Below are positions 27,712 to 36,311 of a stretch of DNA of 64,000 nt, one piece after another. The translations under genes and the position numbers were made by a program. Each line of letters opens with the position of its first letter. Positions within the stretch are counted from its first letter, which is position 1. Origin of the DNA: Agromyces atrinae (GTDB taxonomy: Bacteria; Actinomycetota; Actinomycetes; Actinomycetales; Microbacteriaceae); the NCBI RefSeq assembly GCF_013407835.1, contig NZ_JACCBI010000001.1, forward strand, positions 496,001-560,000. The letters are read 5' to 3'. The notes below the pieces were generated by a model that was given only the letters and a program-made list of their open reading frames with translations, was not told the origin of the DNA and ran no database searches.

Positions 27712-29418
27712 TTAGAACGTGGACCAAGTAGTGGATTCGGGCACGTCGGCCCAAGTGATTTCTTGCGCCAGCCACGACCCCGGAGGGGTGTCCGTGAGGC
27801 CTCGCGTCTCGACGCGCATGAGTCCCGTTTCGAAGTCCCACGAGACCGAGCGAATGACGCCCGTTTGCTCGGGGATGTTCGGCAGGGTGATGCGGACTTC
27901 TTGGCTCGCACGTGCTCGGTAGTCGCTCAGTGCGTCGATGCGGATGGAGCGGCCCTTACCGGCTGCACGGCGGACGGCGTAGCGTGCGAGTCCCGGGCCG
28001 GGGTAGGGCTTCTCCAGCTCGAACGTCGCCGTCTTGGTGCTGCCTGCCGGGGCGTAGGTGTCCACGGCGAGACGCTCGTTACCGCGTGCATCGCGCCAGC
28101 GGTAGCGCATCACGGCTGCGTCGAACCACTCGTCGCCGTCTCGGCTCATGGAGTTGTCGGCGCTCGTGACGTTCGTCTTGGAGCTGAGCTGCGTCGCCCC
28201 GGGGGCGGTGTGAGTCGCACCGTCGACCATGTACCAAGCCCCGGTGTCGTCAACGAAGAGTCGGAATCCGGCTGCCTGAATCATCGGGTCGAGGAAGTCC
28301 CACGAGCTGACTCCGGGCTGGAGCGCGAGTAGTTCCCACGCCCGATCAATAAGAGGCGTACGTCGCGAGGCGGAGTTCTGGATTGTGCCGGTCCACGAGT
28401 AGCTGTAGAGGGCGGCTGCGGGGCCGGTGCCGCCCGCGCCGTCGAAGAAGTCCTGAACGACAAAGTAGGAGTCGGTTCCGGGTGCCTGATCCACGAGCAT
28501 TGCCCCGTCGATGTACATGACGTTGCCGGTTGCGACGCCCGACATCGTGATGATGGGTGCCACCTTCACGGCACCTGCCGGGGCGAGTTGGTCGTGTAGA
28601 ACGATGCGGGTCCAGCCGCCAGCGCCAACCGAGACGTTGGGGCCGGGAGTGTCCGAGAGGGTGTTGTTGTCCTTGTCGAGCCATCTGAGGCGGAGGAAGG
28701 CGTTCCGGGTGACGGAGCCGCGCACGTACGCCGAGAAGCTGTAGCGAGTGCCCGGGACGGTCGGCAGGTATTGGGTCGTGTCGCACCCGAACACAGCCAT
28801 GCTGCCCGCTGCGGTCGCGGTGACGGCGATGGATGCGGACCCGCGCCATGCCTGAGCGGTCGAGCGGGCGATAGTGAACGAGCCGCCACCCATCCAGAAG
28901 AGGGCGTTAGTCTCCGCGCTCGGGTTCGGGATGAGGTTGGTGATCTCGGAGAGGACGTAGAAGGACGTGTCCGGTCCCGGCTCCAGCGACCCGCCGACCT
29001 TCGACAGCTCGGCGTTGACGATGCTTCGGAGGCTCGCCTGACGGGCGTACGCCGAGTAGTCCGGAGTCGCCGCGTTGTGGGTCTTGTCCTGCAACAAACA
29101 CTCGGCACTCTCCAGTCGCAGCGTGAGGGTGTTGTCTTCGTGGTTGTGCTCGACCTCGCGAAGTCGGAGATTGAAAAACGAGCTGTAGACGAACTCGTCG
29201 GTCGCCTTGTCGTGCGAGTCCGGGAACAAGTTGAGGCGGCGGTCCTGCTTGGGGTCCAGAAGAGCCAGCGTCGCGGCGTTCGGCATCGCGATTTCAGCGG
29301 ACACCTGGACGTGCGGGGACCACGACTCATCGACCGTCAGGCTGCCCGCGATGAGGGTCAAGCTTCGGACCGAGGGGAAGACGAGCGCGAGGGCTGCGCC
29401 ATGCTGAACGACGCTCAT
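27712..29418 (-). CDS. Minor tail protein (tail tip)
   Basis: A 568-residue protein starting MSVVQHGAALALVFPSVRSL; ATG 29418 overlaps the previous stop by 4 nt and replaces a longer artefactual frame. The central part (about residues 150-330) looks like a carbohydrate-binding jelly-roll (GTRYSFSAYVRGSVTRNAFL). The flanks resemble tail-hub domains. Position after the distal tail gene supports a tip or baseplate role. The exact homologue is not recognised. Confidence 0.65.
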   Translation of the reverse strand: MSVVQHGAALALVFPSVRSLTLIAGSLTVDESWSPHVQVSAEIAMPNAATLALLDPKQDRRLNLFPDSHDKATDEFVYSSFFNLRLREVEHNHEDNTLTLRLESAECLLQDKTHNAATPDYSAYARQASLRSIVNAELSKVGGSLEPGPDTSFYVLSEITNLIPNPSAETNALFWMGGGSFTIARSTAQAWRGSASIAVTATAAGSMAVFGCDTTQYLPTVPGTRYSFSAYVRGSVTRNAFLRLRWLDKDNNTLSDTPGPNVSVGAGGWTRIVLHDQLAPAGAVKVAPIITMSGVATGNVMYIDGAMLVDQAPGTDSYFVVQDFFDGAGGTGPAAALYSYSWTGTIQNSASRRTPLIDRAWELLALQPGVSSWDFLDPMIQAAGFRLFVDDTGAWYMVDGATHTAPGATQLSSKTNVTSADNSMSRDGDEWFDAAVMRYRWRDARGNERLAVDTYAPAGSTKTATFELEKPYPGPGLARYAVRRAAGKGRSIRIDALSDYRARASQEVRITLPNIPEQTGVIRSVSWDFETGLMRVETRGLTDTPPGSWLAQEITWADVPESTTWSTF

Positions 29419-30794
29419 AGCTGGACCTCCACGAACGGGATCTCCAGAACCCAGATGGTGCGGGTTTCGGGGTCGAGCGTGCGCACGATGTCGCCGTCTG
29501 CGACGACGTACGTCATGTTGAGCGAGGGTCGGTCGGGGTCGGTGAGCGTCCAATAGCCGGACTCGGCGTGTGCGCGCTCGGCACCGTACGCGTCCTCTTC
29601 GTTGTCAAAGATGAGGCGGAGCTTTCCGGAGCGGGAGGCGGCTGCACGGAGCACGACCGAGGGGGCCGTGTTGTCGAGGATCTCGTGAACGATGGCGCGA
29701 GCTGCACGGGTGGACTCGTAGCCGACAACGAGAATCGGCTCGACGTACTTCGGGAACTCGAACTCGCGGTGAATCCACCGGGACTCGGCTTGGTGTGGGG
29801 TGCCCGTCCAGCCGATGATCTCGGTGTAGGTGGAGGGTGTGTCGCCGTCGAAGTATGGGCCGTCGTACTCGCCCGCGACGACGAGGAGGTTGTCCCACCA
29901 ACCGGGCGCGAGGACGAGGTAGTTTCCCGTCGTCGTGATGCGCATGGTTTCGAAGCTCGACGTCGCCGTCTTGACCACTTCACCGAGACCGAACTCCTGC
30001 CCGATGTCGCGCGCCGTGACGAGGACCGTCCACAGTTGGTTCTCGGGAAGGTACATGCCCCACGAGCTGCCGGGTGGGACGCGGGCCGAGCGGGTGCCGC
30101 TGACGAACCACTCGGTGGAGATGTGAGCACCGGCCCAGTCGGGCACCTGATACCGCGCGGAGTATCGGGAGACGCTGCGGTTCGGGACTCCCGAGAACCA
30201 GTCGTAGAAGAAGTCACCTTCGCCGGTCATGGAGCCGTTGATGTATCGACCTCCGGGGCGCACGATGGCGGCACGGCGGAGTTCGAAGCTGGCGCCCACC
30301 AGGCCCGACGTCGACACTCCAGCGATGGAGTAATTGCCTGCCGTGGACACGGTGAACGGGACGCGGAGGAGCGTCCACTCCGACGTGAGAGTGTGGTCAA
30401 TCTGCTCAACTGCCGTCGTGCTCGTGCCGGTGCGGACGGTCATACGAACGAAGCCGTCGTCACCGCGAGCTTCGATGAGCGCCTCATATGGCCCGGGCGT
30501 GAGCGGCGTGGCGTTGAAGCCCACACGGAGGGAGTAGGCCGCTGTCGTCGTGCGGGTGCCCTTGAAGTACAGCTCGCCCGCGCCGTCATCGATTGCTTCG
30601 ACTCCAACGACGGTGGGGTTACCCGTGGACCAATAGGGCGATCCCAGCTCCACGAGCGGGCAGGTAATGAAGTTCCGCTCCAGCTCGTACGGGAAGTCAT
30701 CGTCGCGCTCGAAGCTCGGGTTCGTCGCGATGTTGAGGGCGACTTCAGTTTCGGAAACGAGCATCGGCGTGCCGGAGAAGGTGAGGAGGGTCAT
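29415..30794 (-). CDS. Minor tail protein, distal-tail position
   Basis: This 459-residue protein directly follows the tape measure gene, where siphoviruses encode the distal tail protein. The middle contains a carbohydrate-binding-like beta domain (about residues 90-200; AYSLRVGFNATPLTPGPYEA). The C-terminus (AYGAERAHAESGYWTLTDPD) resembles phage tail domains. It starts on the last base of the tape measure stop. Function comes from position. Confidence 0.65.
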   Translation of the reverse strand: MTLLTFSGTPMLVSETEVALNIATNPSFERDDDFPYELERNFITCPLVELGSPYWSTGNPTVVGVEAIDDGAGELYFKGTRTTTAAYSLRVGFNATPLTPGPYEALIEARGDDGFVRMTVRTGTSTTAVEQIDHTLTSEWTLLRVPFTVSTAGNYSIAGVSTSGLVGASFELRRAAIVRPGGRYINGSMTGEGDFFYDWFSGVPNRSVSRYSARYQVPDWAGAHISTEWFVSGTRSARVPPGSSWGMYLPENQLWTVLVTARDIGQEFGLGEVVKTATSSFETMRITTTGNYLVLAPGWWDNLLVVAGEYDGPYFDGDTPSTYTEIIGWTGTPHQAESRWIHREFEFPKYVEPILVVGYESTRAARAIVHEILDNTAPSVVLRAAASRSGKLRLIFDNEEDAYGAERAHAESGYWTLTDPDRPSLNMTYVVADGDIVRTLDPETRTIWVLEIPFVEVQL

Positions 30795-32380
30795 CAGAAG
30801 ATCTGCCGTCCTGTTCGGGCGTCGCGGGTCTCCGCAAACACGGTGACGCGGCGGTCGCGGGTAAGTCGGTCGATGGCTCGCTCGGCGGCGTCGGTGTAGG
30901 CGTCGACCCCGAGAGCGACCGAGCGGCGTCGGGTGAGTGCGTTGAGGGCGTTCTCGGCTGCTGCCGTGTCGGCGCGGGTTCCGATGACGGCGGTTCGCTT
31001 CTTACCCGAGACCTTGCCGAGGGCGGTGTCGGCCTTCTCGGTCGTCGCGGAAACCTTCACGTCCACGTCGGTCTTCGGGCTGAACGCGTTGTCAAAGGCG
31101 ACCCCGGCATCGAGACCACCAGAGGCGGCGGCGTCGCTGAGGGTCGTACGGATGGCGTCCTTTGTCGCTTGGTCGCCCGCCTTCCAGTTCTCCGCGATCG
31201 ACATTCGAGCGGCTTCGGGAAGTTCGAGGAAGTTGGTCCACTCTTCGGGCGAGAGCTTCATCAGCTCCAGGTTCGCCTTGTACTCCTCGACTAGAGCTTT
31301 GTGGTCGGCCACGTAGGTCATCCACAGGCCGAGGTCGAAGCGTCCGTCCTCTGCGAAGAAATCCTCCGCACTGCCTCGTGCCTCGTCGTAGCTGTCGCCA
31401 ATGGAGTCGATGAGCGCTGCCTTGGCCTCCAGCTCGGGACCGCCAGCTTCACGCCATGCGCGCTCCACCTGGGCTGCTCGCTCCATTTCACCGATGGTGC
31501 GTCCGACCTCATCGCGGTAGGCACGTGCGGCGTTCTGAGCGTTACCCAGCTCTTCGGAGTAGCCCTCCTCCTTGATGGTTTCGCCGTACTCGCGAGCGGC
31601 TCGGTCGGCTTCTCGCCAAACTTCCTTGACCTCCTTGACCGACATCCCGGTCAGGGTGGAGAGCTTTTTGAGGGAGAGGCCGGATTCGTCGGTCAGTTTC
31701 TTGAAACGAAGGAAGGAGTCGGCGTTCTCGTCGGTCTCGGTCGCGAGGTCGCGGAGTCGCTGGACCATCTTCTCGACGGCGACGGTTCCATTTCCACCGG
31801 CCTCGATGTACGCCTCAGCGAGCATGGCGACTTGCTCGCGGGAGAGTTGTGCCTGTTCGTCGGCGTCCTCAATCGCCTTCATGATGAGGCCGATTCCGAG
31901 TGCTCCGGCTGCACCCGCTGCGGCACCGATGGGACCGAGCGAGGAGACGATTCCACCGAGCGTGCCTTGGATTCCGTCCGCGAACGATGCCGCCGAGCCG
32001 TCGAAGGAGGAGAACGTTTCGGAGGCGTTCTGCTTCGCTTCGTTGCCCAGCTCAGCGAGGTCACGCTTAGCTGCCGACGTGCCCTTCTTGGTGTTGCGGT
32101 CGAGGGCGTCGGAGGCTTCCTGCGTCTCCCGTCGAGCAGTCGAGGACAGCTCCTTGAAGCCCTTCTCAACGCGCTCTAGAGAGGAGTCGGCTTGCTTCGC
32201 ACCCTTGCCGATTTCGTCGCCCAGCTCGTTACCGGCGCGCTTCGCAGTCTTCGCGGTATCGCGTGCCAGATCATCGAGAGAGTCCGCGACCTTGTCGAGC
32301 GCGTCTTCAGCGTCGGACGCACCCTTCACGACGCCGTTCGCATTGACGACGAGGGGGATCTCGATTCCCTTGGAAGCCAT
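30794..32380 (-). CDS. Tail tape measure protein (short)
   Basis: This 528-residue, mostly helical protein is rich in Ala, Glu, Lys and Asp with coiled-coil stretches. It has a hydrophobic segment at about residues 155-185 ([19 protein letters not shown]), as in tape measure proteins that set tail length and enter the host membrane. At about 0.15 nm per residue this predicts a tail near 80 nm. No frameshifted assembly-chaperone pair precedes it. Confidence 0.82.
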   Translation of the reverse strand: MASKGIEIPLVVNANGVVKGASDAEDALDKVADSLDDLARDTAKTAKRAGNELGDEIGKGAKQADSSLERVEKGFKELSSTARRETQEASDALDRNTKKGTSAAKRDLAELGNEAKQNASETFSSFDGSAASFADGIQGTLGGIVSSLGPIGAAAGAAGALGIGLIMKAIEDADEQAQLSREQVAMLAEAYIEAGGNGTVAVEKMVQRLRDLATETDENADSFLRFKKLTDESGLSLKKLSTLTGMSVKEVKEVWREADRAAREYGETIKEEGYSEELGNAQNAARAYRDEVGRTIGEMERAAQVERAWREAGGPELEAKAALIDSIGDSYDEARGSAEDFFAEDGRFDLGLWMTYVADHKALVEEYKANLELMKLSPEEWTNFLELPEAARMSIAENWKAGDQATKDAIRTTLSDAAASGGLDAGVAFDNAFSPKTDVDVKVSATTEKADTALGKVSGKKRTAVIGTRADTAAAENALNALTRRRSVALGVDAYTDAAERAIDRLTRDRRVTVFAETRDARTGRQIF

Positions 32381-32880
32381 CAGCTCGCCCCTTCAATGGC
32401 GTCGTGGAACGTGCGTACGGTGGTCTGGACCCAGAGGGAGGCGAGACGCGGAATCAAGCGAGCTGCGGACGGATACGCGACGCGTCCCTTCCGGTACTTC
32501 GGAGGGAGCTGGCGTTGCGTGTGTCGGGTGACCTCGAACCGAGCGGAGCCACGGCGAGAGCGGTACGTCGACTCGCCCTCACGGGATGCGCCGAACTCGT
32601 TCTCTTTCACGATCTCGTCAATGCGCGTGGAGTTCTTCAGGAACCCCTTGGTGCCCATGCGGAGCGTCACTCCACGGTCAGCGACGGCGACGGTAGAGGT
32701 ACGGGCGATGCGCTTGTCGAGGGGGGACTTCGCCGCTTCGTTCACGGCCTTGGCCCACTCGGGGCCGATCATCGCCTTCGTGTGAACTCGGATCTGCTTC
32801 CGCACATCCTTCGCTGCAAGCTTGATGGCGAAGAGGGTCGCCTGAATTTCCCGACTGGCGCGAGCGTCAATTGAGAGCAT
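32380..32880 (-). CDS. HK97 gp10-like neck/tail-completion protein candidate
   Basis: A 166-residue basic protein beginning MLSIDARASREIQATLFAIK with a helix-rich N-terminus and a C-terminal segment LIPRLASLWVQTTVRTFHDA. Size, charge and location among connector and tail genes fit the HK97 gp10-type family. It sits between tail tube and tape measure, where assembly chaperones are normally found, so another role cannot be excluded. Confidence 0.5.
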   Translation of the reverse strand: MLSIDARASREIQATLFAIKLAAKDVRKQIRVHTKAMIGPEWAKAVNEAAKSPLDKRIARTSTVAVADRGVTLRMGTKGFLKNSTRIDEIVKENEFGASREGESTYRSRRGSARFEVTRHTQRQLPPKYRKGRVAYPSAARLIPRLASLWVQTTVRTFHDAIEGAS

Positions 32881-32896
32881 CAGGCGACCCCTTCTC

Positions 32897-33565
32897 TTAG
32901 GCGTACGAGTACGGAGCTGTCGTCGTGGACTGGCCCACGGCGTTGGTCACCTTGATCGGCTTGGAGCCAGCGGCCTGAGCCGGAGCCACGGCGAAGATGG
33001 TTCCATCGCTCTCGACGGTGAACTGAGTTGCCGCGAGCGTGCCGAAGTGAACGGCGGTTGCGCCGGTGAACTTCGAGCCGGAGACCTCCACGAGCGTTCC
33101 GCCCGCGATGGGGCCGGTGCTCTTGTCGGCACCCGTGATGACCGGAATGGTGGCCGCGCCCGCGAGGAGGACCGGACGGCCCTTCGCGCCGAGCGAGACA
33201 GTCGACTCACCCCACGAGTTGACGGCTCCACCGATGGCACCGGGCGTGACGATGATGGTCACGGAGAACGACGGACCCGAGCCGCTACGGGGCTTGAGGA
33301 CGACGGGGATCTCTGCGCCCTCGTTCTCGTACAGGAGACGGGAGAGGGAGTTCGGGGTATCCCAGTCCTGGATGTGGGTGATGTCCGCGCTCCAGGTGGC
33401 CGACGTGGAGGCCGTGTGGGTCGACGTCGCCGTGAGGCCCTGCCAGGTCTGGAGCGAGGAGTTCGGGGTGAAGACGACAGACGAGACCGAAGCCTGGTAT
33501 TCGTCCGCTCCGAAGGACAGGATGACGTCCTTCAGAATCAGAGGGTTGACGGGCACGATAGCCAT
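32897..33565 (-). CDS. Major tail (tube) protein with C-terminal IPT/TIG domain
   Basis: The 222-residue protein has an N-terminal tail-tube region (about residues 1-135) with beta-rich segments such as TWSADITHIQDWDTPNSLSR. It then has an Ig-like IPT/TIG domain (PVITGADKSTGPIAGGTLVE and VSGSKFTGATAVHFGTLAA). Ig-like domains often decorate siphovirus tail tubes. Position before the tape measure gene agrees. The tube assignment is from order and fold-like features. Confidence 0.78.
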   Translation of the reverse strand: MAIVPVNPLILKDVILSFGADEYQASVSSVVFTPNSSLQTWQGLTATSTHTASTSATWSADITHIQDWDTPNSLSRLLYENEGAEIPVVLKPRSGSGPSFSVTIIVTPGAIGGAVNSWGESTVSLGAKGRPVLLAGAATIPVITGADKSTGPIAGGTLVEVSGSKFTGATAVHFGTLAATQFTVESDGTIFAVAPAQAAGSKPIKVTNAVGQSTTTAPYSYA

Positions 33566-33570
33566 TGCGG

Positions 33571-33942
33571 TTACTCGCTTTCTGTTCGGGTGAGTACGGA
33601 AAGGTCGATGTCATAAGCCATCGATTCGGTCGTTGCTTGGACCTTCTCGGCCCCGGTGGCCAGGGCGGACGGGATCTCATCGATCCAGCGGAAGAGCTTC
33701 AGCGCGTCGGTGTCGAGCTGCGCCTCCGCCTTCTTCGCGTCGGTGTGCGGGGTGACGAGCGTGGCAATGAAGTTGGTGGCGACGGCTCCGAGAGGGGCGT
33801 TCGCCCACTTCGAGAAACCGAGCTGCCGGAGCATGACAACGGTCGTCGTCGGGACGTCGAAAGAGTCCTCGTAAGGGAGGAGCTTCCACGCCTTGGGGAT
33901 GCGCTTACGGAGTTCGGTTTCGAGAATCTGTCGAGGGGTCAT
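33571..33942 (-). CDS. Tail terminator-like connector protein
   Basis: This 123-residue protein (MTPRQILETELRKRIPKAWK; later AYDIDLSVLTRTE) has the size and alternating helix/strand pattern of tail terminator or neck proteins and sits between the adaptor and tube genes. Its start overlaps the adaptor stop by 4 nt. Confidence 0.6.
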   Translation of the reverse strand: MTPRQILETELRKRIPKAWKLLPYEDSFDVPTTTVVMLRQLGFSKWANAPLGAVATNFIATLVTPHTDAKKAEAQLDTDALKLFRWIDEIPSALATGAEKVQATTESMAYDIDLSVLTRTESE

Positions 33943-34595
33943 GCGAACACCGGGATGCCCCTCTTGGGTCGAAGGATGCCCTTGACGACCCAGTCCATGG
34001 GGAAGGGTCGGATGACGAAGCCGTCGTTACCAATGCCGCCCGAGGCGGGGTCGGTTCGCGAGGCGTTCCAAATGTTCCGAGCTTGCATGAGCTGCGCCTG
34101 TCGGAAGTGCTCGGGGACGGCGAGAGTGCCCGCCGATGGGAGCGTGTCCGCGCCGGAAAGGGTGCCGAGGCCGGGGAGTGTCGGGGCTTCATCGACGGCG
34201 AGCGAGGGGCCGAACTCGGCGCACTGCACCCGCGCCGTTTCGAGAACTGTGTAGAGGAGCACGTCTCCGCCCGTCTCGTGCTCGGAGGGGGCGTCTCGCC
34301 ACTCATCGCGGGCGCTGGCGAGGGTGTGCCAGCCGCTCGGGACAGACGGCTCCACGACGAACGAGGGACCGGCCACGGAGAAGCTGGAGCCGCCCGGACG
34401 GGTGAGCCGGATGGTCGAGCGGATGACGCCGAGCTTGGTGAGCGCGGGGAGGCTGAACGTTACGTCGCCGCCCGCGATGGTGCCGTTGTGCGTCGAGCTG
34501 CCAACGCGGAGTGAGGCTGCCGTGACGGTCTCGTCGGTGAGGTCAGCAAGCTCGATGACGATGCTGTCGGGCGTGTCGCCTTCGATGTAGGACAT
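33939..34595 (-). CDS. Head-to-tail adaptor with N-terminal Ig-like extension
   Basis: The C-terminal part (about residues 90-218) resembles actinophage head-tail adaptors: LASARDEWRDAPSE, LLYTVLETARVQCAEFGP and FRQAQLMQARNIWNASRTD. About 85 N-terminal residues form a separate beta-rich domain not usual in minimal adaptors. GGAGGAG precedes the ATG. It follows the capsid gene in standard order. Confidence 0.68.
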   Translation of the reverse strand: MSYIEGDTPDSIVIELADLTDETVTAASLRVGSSTHNGTIAGGDVTFSLPALTKLGVIRSTIRLTRPGGSSFSVAGPSFVVEPSVPSGWHTLASARDEWRDAPSEHETGGDVLLYTVLETARVQCAEFGPSLAVDEAPTLPGLGTLSGADTLPSAGTLAVPEHFRQAQLMQARNIWNASRTDPASGGIGNDGFVIRPFPMDWVVKGILRPKRGIPVFA

Positions 34596-34659
34596 GGCTC
34601 CTCCTTCCGCTGTGGTGTGGGTTCCGGGCGGACGCGGGTTGCACGCCCGCCCGGAGTGC

Positions 34660-34821
34660 TTAGGCCGTAGCCGCTGTGACGAGCTGGAGGCCGAGGGCGT
34701 CGTTGATGTTCACGCCGAGGTAGCCGAACGCGGCCTTGTCGACGCCGCCGCGAGCGAGGTCGAGGGCATCGATTCGGATGGGAGCGCCGGGGAGTTCGAG
34801 GACCGTCGCGGCCTCCTTCGC
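34660..34821 (-). other. In-frame 53-codon continuation of the capsid gene beyond a TGA
   Basis: After the TGA at 34822-34824 the same frame runs 53 more codons to TAA (34660-34662). The peptide includes ELPGAPIRIDALDLARGG and FGYLGVNINDALGLQL, which read like the last strands of an HK97-type capsid protein. It has no start codon of its own. It is therefore either lost by a nonsense change, probably at a Trp codon, or reached by readthrough. Confidence 0.78.
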
Positions 34822-36309
34822 TCAGACGAGCACCTTGCCCGCTGCGACCGCCGAAGAGGGGCGGATGATGAACGAGTCGAGGTCACCCTCAGCGAGGCCG
34901 AGCGACGCCGAGAGGTAGCCGAGCACGTTGCTGTGCGGCGTCTTCGCAAGCTGCTTCCACAGCGCGGGAGCGACGAGGGCGAACGACGGGAGCGAGCCGG
35001 TCGTGACGATGGCGGTAGCGCCGTCCACGATGGCCGATGCTGCCGAGCCGATGTTGCCCGACGCTCCACCGGGGAGGGTCGTGAGCGCGTCACCCGCGAG
35101 GGTCGTTGCCCCGGCGATGATGGCTGCGGCTACCTTGTTGTCAGCCCAGCGGGCGTAGTCCTCGGAGACGGCTGCGGCGTAGGACTCGAAGAATCCGGGG
35201 ACCGGGAAGTCCACGAACTCGCGGGCGATGTCGTGGCCGAGGGCGTATCGAGCTGCCGAACCGGACGTCGGAGTGACGACAAGCGTGTTCGATGGGACGT
35301 CGGCCTTGTTACCGGCCCAATCGCCCCCGGTGGGCTTCGTCCCCCATTTGAAGCCCGCGAAGGTCAGCGCCGTGAGGTCGCCGTGGCTGAACAGCGGGAG
35401 AACCTGCTGGCGAAACTTTGTCGCCTGCCAGACCTCACCGAGCCACTGCGGGACGACCCCGAGCTTGGACGCCAGGCCACCGGTGCCGTCGAACTTCACG
35501 TCCGAGAGGGCGGCGAAAAGCGTATCCTGCGAGACGTTCGCGTCCTTGAGTCGGGCCTCGATTTCGGAGAGGGCGAGCTGTCCGTTCTTCGACGCGTAAA
35601 GCATCGCGCCGATTTCGCGAACGGTGATCGCCGCCTTGTCGGTCTTGTTTGCTGTGAGAGTGCCGGGGAGCGACATGGCGTCTTCCTCTTCTTCCTGGGG
35701 TTCGGGTTCTGTGATCTCGATGACTTCGGTGATGGTCGTCTTGTCGCCATCCACGCGAGTGGTGCGGGTCGTCTTGCGGACGTGGGTCACGCCGTCTTCG
35801 TCGGTGAACTCGGACTCGATGACTTCTTCGGTCTCGGTCGGAGCGTCGGCGGGCGGCTCTTCCTCCGTGTCCACTGCGGCGGCGAGAAGCGTTGCCGAGG
35901 GGAAGGCGGGAGAGGCCACGAGGGCGGATGCGAAGATTCGGCCGGCGACTGCCTTACCGGCGCGGATGATGACTCCTGCGGCCTCGACGGAGAGGTTGCT
36001 CTTCTTGCCAGCCTTGGCGTCTGCGTACGCTGCCTTGCCCTCGTCGGACTCGCTGAACTTGTACGAGGCGAAGAGTCCTTCGGGCTGCTTCCAGATCTTG
36101 GTGAACGCGCCCACGGGCTGCTCGCGCTTGTGGTCGGTGTTGAGCGCGAGGCCGGTCACGTCGGTTGGGAACGTGAACGAGTTCTCGTCGGCGGTGAATC
36201 GCCCGAGGTTGGTTCGTGCCTCTTCACCGAACGGCACCAGAAGGCCCGTCGCGGTCATGTCGTCGCTGGAGAACTCGAGAGTTCCAGCGTCCATCTGAAC
36301 GGTCGTCAT
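34822..36309 (-). CDS. Capsid maturation protease-major capsid protein fusion, probably truncated by TGA
   Basis: Residues 1-145 look like a prohead protease: His60 in LNTDHKREQPVGAF and Ser107 in KSNLSVEAAGV are candidate catalytic residues. An acidic linker (about 146-215, EPQEEEEDA) follows. Residues 216-495 are an HK97-fold capsid region (LASKLGVVPQWLGEVWQ, EFVDFPVPGFFESYAAAVS). The frame stops at TGA after KVLV, but 53 matching codons continue beyond it. Without them the terminal capsid strands would be absent and assembly doubtful. The fusion places protease and shell protein in one chain. Confidence 0.82.
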   Translation of the reverse strand: MTTVQMDAGTLEFSSDDMTATGLLVPFGEEARTNLGRFTADENSFTFPTDVTGLALNTDHKREQPVGAFTKIWKQPEGLFASYKFSESDEGKAAYADAKAGKKSNLSVEAAGVIIRAGKAVAGRIFASALVASPAFPSATLLAAAVDTEEEPPADAPTETEEVIESEFTDEDGVTHVRKTTRTTRVDGDKTTITEVIEITEPEPQEEEEDAMSLPGTLTANKTDKAAITVREIGAMLYASKNGQLALSEIEARLKDANVSQDTLFAALSDVKFDGTGGLASKLGVVPQWLGEVWQATKFRQQVLPLFSHGDLTALTFAGFKWGTKPTGGDWAGNKADVPSNTLVVTPTSGSAARYALGHDIAREFVDFPVPGFFESYAAAVSEDYARWADNKVAAAIIAGATTLAGDALTTLPGGASGNIGSAASAIVDGATAIVTTGSLPSFALVAPALWKQLAKTPHSNVLGYLSASLGLAEGDLDSFIIRPSSAVAAGKVLV

Positions 36310-36311
36310 AG

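Noticed and set aside
32380..32900. Programmed frameshift tail-assembly chaperone
   Set aside because: No slippery heptamer with overlapping frame was seen between the tube and tape measure genes; a single gp10-like frame fills the space.
34822..34824. Selenocysteine at the capsid TGA
   Set aside because: No adjacent SECIS-like hairpin was evident and capsid proteins have no known need for it; a Trp-to-stop change or readthrough is simpler.
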